Shown here one piece after another: positions 6,669-8,428 of a stretch of 8,428 nt of DNA (positions are counted from its first letter, which is position 1; every line of letters begins with the position of its first letter). This DNA comes from Rubrivivax sp. Its GTDB lineage: Bacteria > Pseudomonadota > Gammaproteobacteria > Burkholderiales > Burkholderiaceae. The notes below the pieces were generated by a model that worked only from the letters and a program-made list of their open reading frames with translations, was not told where the DNA came from and made no database searches. Both the position numbers and the translations under genes were made by a program. Location of the stretch: the NCBI GenBank assembly GCA_016790225.1, contig JAEUOZ010000079.1, positions 1 to 8,428 on the forward strand. The letters run 5' to 3'.

Positions 6669-6764
6669 GAGGGCAGCGGGAGCCCTTCCCCGGAAGTCAA
6701 GGAGGAGCCAGCGGCCGAAGGACGATGGCGGGGGACATGGAGGGGAAGGGCTCCCGGTGCCCTC
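6669..6764 (+). repeat. Palindromic two-stem element, copy 2 (opposite orientation)
   Basis: The outer arms at 6669-6691 and 6742-6764 are 23 bases each with one mismatch, again at position 8 from the outside. The internal-loop strands are GGAAGTCAAGGAGGA (6692-6706) and GGGGGACATGGA (6730-6741), nearly identical to those of copy 1 read on the other strand. The inner stem is weaker (GCCA...TGGC, 6707-6710/6726-6729). The arms differ from copy 1 at several positions while still pairing, so the structure rather than the full sequence appears conserved. Confidence 0.9.
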
Positions 6765-6765
6765 A

Positions 6766-6817
6766 GCCCGCGAGGAAGTGCCCTGCAACCGGCGTCCGAC
6801 CAGGAATGCCCGCGAGG
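6766..6817. repeat. Short direct repeat GCCCGCGAGG flanking 32 bases
   Basis: The 10-mer occurs at 6766-6775 and 6808-6817, between palindromic element copy 2 and repeat A. The second copy ends exactly where similarity of repeat A to its partner begins. It could be a duplication scar, but at this GC content a 10-mer can recur by chance. Confidence 0.45.
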
Positions 6818-6968
6818 GGTCGGAACTAGGTGGCCGGTCGTGCCGCCGGGGTGCCCTGGAGCGGTCACTCGCCGAGTCGACGGCAGCAGCACAGATGTGA
6901 CTGGGGGTAGGGCTCCGAACCGATTCATGGTCCCGCGCAGGCAGTATCAGGTCAGAGCAGCTTGACCC
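6817..6968. repeat. Repeat A, copy 1 (at least 152 bp)
   Basis: This matches 8277-8428 at a constant offset of 1460 bases with six mismatches by hand count, all in the left 64 bases; the last 88 bases are identical. The left part contains ACTCG-C-CGAGT and a TGCCGCC...GACGGCA pairing (perfect GGCGGCA in copy 2). The right end includes the stop and last four codons of the decayed vapC on the minus strand, so the repeat is at least partly the downstream flank of a vapC gene rather than a free-standing element. Confidence 0.94.
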
Positions 6969-7146
6969 CCGGCAGCTTGCGCATGCCTCGATCGAAAGTC
7001 GCGGTGAACTCGCAGCCCTGGCGGGCATGCTTCGCGACAACCAGGCAGTCGGCAAACCCGCAGGAGCCTTGTGCGAACAGGCTGAGTTGCGCCGGGTCGT
7101 CGTTGAGCCACAGGCGCAGCAGGACGTTGGGGTCCATGCCGATCAT
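6952..7146 (-). pseudogene. vapC-like PIN toxin gene with an internal in-frame deletion
   Basis: This 64-residue frame joins a PIN-domain N-terminus (MIGMDPNVLLRLWLNDDPAQ, first metal-binding D5) to a PIN C-terminus (FADCLVVAKHARQG, D33, and TFDRGMRKLPGVKLL, D52). Complete relatives are about 130-140 residues, so roughly 70 residues with the central acidic site are missing, yet the frame is intact. The usual DTN is DPN here. Loss of the middle should abolish RNase activity; whether the short product still folds is unknown. Its ATG overlaps the stop of the upstream antitoxin remnant (ATGA), the normal vapBC arrangement. I call it a decayed toxin gene. Confidence 0.8.
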
Positions 7147-7247
7147 CGACCAGCCGACTTGCGGCCGGCCGGGGCCGGCACGTGCTTGTCGCGCAGGTGC
7201 CCGGCCAAGGCCTCGTCCATTTGCTCGACGGTCAGTGGCGCAATTCG
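7143..7247 (-). pseudogene. Antitoxin (vapB-like) C-terminal remnant
   Basis: The frame ending at 7143 gives RIAPLTVEQMDEALAGHLRD and then a Lys/Arg-rich tail. It precedes the decayed vapC with an ATGA overlap, so position and size fit the C-terminal, toxin-binding part of an antitoxin. Upstream of about 7247 the frame continues open but consists of repeat B, so the DNA-binding N-terminus is gone. The family (AbrB/MazE type or other) cannot be settled from this tail. Confidence 0.55.
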
Positions 7248-7443
7248 TTGGCCTGGTCCGGAAAACACCTCAGCGAACCCCACATGTCGGGCATGCAGCG
7301 ATTCGTTCTGTGACCGGCTGTCGGCCGGCATCCCAGCAGAATGAACGTAGCGTGTCCCGCCTGCCACATACATGCCTTACACCGCGCCGCCTTCGTGCGA
7401 GGTGCCTGAAACCTGACACTCGCCAAACCACGTGGTTGGCCAT
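7248..7443. repeat. Dispersed repeat B, copy 2 (196 bp)
   Basis: This is the partner of 1497-1692, same orientation, same length, about 93 % identical. Its left end falls exactly where the antitoxin remnant starts; its right end is 69 bases before the presumed vapBC operator. It carries a perfect 12-bp palindrome AACCACGTGGTT near the right end and the hairpin CCGGC-TGTCG-GCCGG. Many differences from copy 1 cluster between about 7345 and 7380, while both flanks are well conserved. No gene of its own is supported. Confidence 0.93.
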
Positions 7444-7512
7444 CAGGAGACACTCGGTCAACTCGACAGCAGCCGTCCGGCAGGTGCGTCGAAGCCGTGC
7501 CCAGCCTTGCAG

Positions 7513-7540
7513 GTGTTACCATGCAGTCCATCGGTAATAC
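7513..7540 (+). promoter_or_regulatory. Probable vapBC operator/promoter (inverted repeat)
   Basis: GTGTTACC and GGTAATAC, separated by 12 bases, form an inverted repeat with one mismatch, 15 bases upstream of the vapB start. VapB-type antitoxins bind such repeats to repress their own operon. The right arm also contains TAATAC, a plausible -10 box; no well-placed -35 box is clear. The assignment is by position and symmetry. Confidence 0.6.
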
Positions 7541-7555
7541 TCATGGAGAGCGTGC

Positions 7556-7804
7556 ATGGCGACAACGCTGACCAGCAAGGGACAGGTCACGATTCCCAAG
7601 CGCATTCGCGATGCGATGCAGTTGGTGCCAGGCGCACCGGTGGAGTTCTCGGTGAACACGGCAGGCGAAGTGGTACTCCACCCAGCACGGCCTGCCGGGC
7701 GTGCGCGCAACCCGACCCGCGACCGTTTCGATGCGGTTCGCGGCCGGGCTGATGTGCCCTGGCGGACTGATGCATTGATGAAGCTGCTCCGCGTCGATGA
7801 TTGA
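7556..7804 (+). CDS. vapB: AbrB/MazE-type antitoxin VapB
   Basis: This 82-residue antitoxin has residues 2-45 (TTLTSKGQVTIPKRIRDAMQ, then PGAPVEFSVNTAGEVVLHP) forming the swapped-hairpin AbrB/MazE/SpoVT DNA-binding domain. The C-terminal tail (RFDAVRGRADVPWRTDALMK) is the expected toxin-wrapping, protease-sensitive segment. A GGAGAG Shine-Dalgarno (7545-7550) precedes the ATG at good spacing. The stop overlaps the toxin's ATG by one base (TGATG), so translation is coupled. It should neutralise VapC and, with it, repress the operon through the upstream inverted repeat. The domain call is firm; the gene name follows from the PIN toxin partner. Confidence 0.93.
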   Translation: MATTLTSKGQVTIPKRIRDAMQLVPGAPVEFSVNTAGEVVLHPARPAGRARNPTRDRFDAVRGRADVPWRTDALMKLLRVDD

Positions 7805-8202
7805 TGTTGCTCGTGGATACCAACGTCCTGGTGGACGTCTTGCAGAACGATCCGCAATGGGCCGACTGGTCCATCGCGCAGCTGCGCGCCCAGGCCAAGC
7901 TTCATGCCCTGGCCATCAATCCGGTCATCTACGCCGAGATGTCGCTGTCGTTCTCGACGCTTGAAGCCCTTGACGACGTGGTGCTTACCATGGAGCTGGA
8001 GCTGCGCGAGATTCCCCGGCCAGCCCTCTTCCTGGCAGCCAAGGCGTACGCGTTGTACCGCCGGCGGGGCGGCAGCAAGGGGCAGGTGCTTCCCGACTTC
8101 TTCATCGGAGCCCATGCCGCCGTCGAGGGCTGGCCATTGCTGACGCGGGACGCCAGCCGCTTCAAGACCTACTTCCCGACGCTCGATGTCATTGCCCCTT
8201 GA
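7804..8202 (+). CDS. vapC: PIN-domain ribonuclease toxin VapC
   Basis: This 132-residue PIN-domain protein, typical in length for VapC, is a metal-dependent endoribonuclease toxin acting in the cytoplasm, usually on tRNA or rRNA in this family; its target cannot be told from sequence. All acidic active-site positions are present: D5 (LLVDTNVL), E45 (INPVIYAEMS), D98 (VLPDFFIGAHA) and D116 (LLTRDASRF). The start is taken as ATG at 7804, overlapping the antitoxin stop by one base; an in-frame TTG at 7801 is possible but less likely. This pair is intact and on the opposite strand from the decayed pair next to it, and its sequence is clearly different from that one, so it is not a recent copy of it. 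Confidence 0.95.
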   Translation: MLLVDTNVLVDVLQNDPQWADWSIAQLRAQAKLHALAINPVIYAEMSLSFSTLEALDDVVLTMELELREIPRPALFLAAKAYALYRRRGGSKGQVLPDFFIGAHAAVEGWPLLTRDASRFKTYFPTLDVIAP

Positions 8203-8232
8203 GACGGAAACTGAGGCGGCGTATCGGTCGCC

Positions 8233-8275
8233 GACACGAGTGTCCTCTTTGGAGTCGCAATTCGAGTGACTCCAA
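8233..8275 (+). terminator. Two hairpins after vapC, possible terminator region
   Basis: GACAC-GA-GTGTC (8233-8244) and a perfect 8-bp stem TTGGAGTC/GACTCCAA with an 11-base loop (8249-8256/8268-8275) follow the vapC stop by 30-70 bases. There is no T-run after the second stem, so intrinsic termination is uncertain. The second stem ends two bases before repeat A copy 2 begins and resembles the GTTGGA/TCCAAC hairpin between the palindromic elements. Confidence 0.4.
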
Positions 8276-8276
8276 T

Positions 8277-8428
8277 GGGTCGGATCCAGGCGGCCGGTCG
8301 TGCCGCCGGGCTGCCCTGGACCGGTCACTCGCCGAGTCGGCGGCAGCAGCACAGATGTGACTGGGGGTAGGGCTCCGAACCGATTCATGGTCCCGCGCAG
8401 GCAGTATCAGGTCAGAGCAGCTTGACCC
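8277..8428. repeat. Repeat A, copy 2 (runs off the right edge)
   Basis: This is the partner of 6817-6968, with the last 88 bases identical. The match is still perfect at the final base of the window, so the repeat certainly may extend further. In this copy the TGCCGCC...GGCGGCA pairing is perfect and a GACCGGTC palindrome is present, while copy 1 has one change in each. Confidence 0.94.
8412..8428 (-). CDS. 3' end of a second vapC-like gene (partial)
   Basis: The final 17 bases, read on the minus strand, are the last four codons (VKLL) and the TGA stop, identical to the end of the decayed vapC at 6952-6968. The likely explanation is that another copy of that toxin gene lies just beyond the right edge, perhaps the intact version. 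Only four residues are visible, so this rests on the identity of the adjoining repeat. Confidence 0.45.

Noticed and set aside
6518..6764. Simple intrinsic terminators
   Set aside because: The stems are far too long, have a large conserved internal loop, lack a T-run and are not placed at a gene end.
6006..7055. A 349-residue minus-strand protein covering the palindromic elements
   Set aside because: Its first 220 residues translate the repeats and have no protein-like character; the supported gene starts at 6395.
7516..8388. A 290-residue minus-strand frame starting in repeat A
   Set aside because: It is antisense to the clearly real vapBC genes and its start lies in the repeat.
6952..8428. 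Chromosomal integron cassette array
   Set aside because: Gene content and repeats are suggestive, but the pairs lie on opposite strands and repeat A lacks attC cores.
1..8428. CRISPR array, tRNA or rRNA genes, intact insertion sequence or phage genes
   Set aside because: No regularly spaced repeats, no clover-leaf or rRNA-like sequence, and no transposase, integrase or phage protein seen on either strand.

Overview
The window is very GC-rich (roughly 68-70 % by eye). Its high-GC codon use and gene content point to a betaproteobacterium of the order Burkholderiales, perhaps the Rubrivivax/Leptothrix/Ideonella group. The genus is a guess from style; nothing in the window fixes it.

Layout, left to right. 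Positions 1-1412, minus strand: a Tat-exported aldo/keto reductase (1412 to 423) followed by a multi-pass membrane protein of DUF6064 type that runs off the left edge. Positions 1413-1896: no intact gene; this stretch holds the AKR leader, copy 1 of a 196-bp dispersed repeat ('repeat B') and an orphan stretch. Positions 1897-6395, minus strand: a tightly packed operon, read right to left. It encodes a 129-residue anti-sigma-like membrane protein, a membrane-anchored AraC regulator (ATGA overlap), a secreted S41 peptidase, a lipoprotein serine hydrolase of the beta-lactamase fold (ATGA overlap) and the truncated front end of a second serine hydrolase. Immediately upstream, the last codons of a lost gene, itself coupled by ATGA, may be the tail of an ECF sigma factor.

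Positions 6396-8428 form a small mosaic island. First come two large palindromic elements in opposite orientation. They share the same purine-rich internal loop, while part of their stem sequence differs and still pairs. Then comes 'repeat A' (152 bp, about 96 % identical to a second copy that ends the window). It abuts a decayed vapBC toxin-antitoxin pair on the minus strand: the antitoxin is cut off at the edge of repeat B copy 2, and the PIN toxin has lost its middle in frame. After repeat B copy 2 comes an intact vapBC operon on the plus strand with a likely operator, followed by hairpins and repeat A copy 2, which again ends in the 3' end of a vapC.

Working together: the central operon looks like a cell-envelope module in which a membrane AraC sensor controls exported hydrolases acting on peptide or beta-lactam/ester-like substrates; the substrate is not evident. 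The right end is a gene-loss and insertion zone where repeats and toxin-antitoxin modules accumulate and appear to have eroded the operon's upstream end. The most novel signal is the covarying palindromic element pair at 6518-6764, followed by the two dispersed repeat families.
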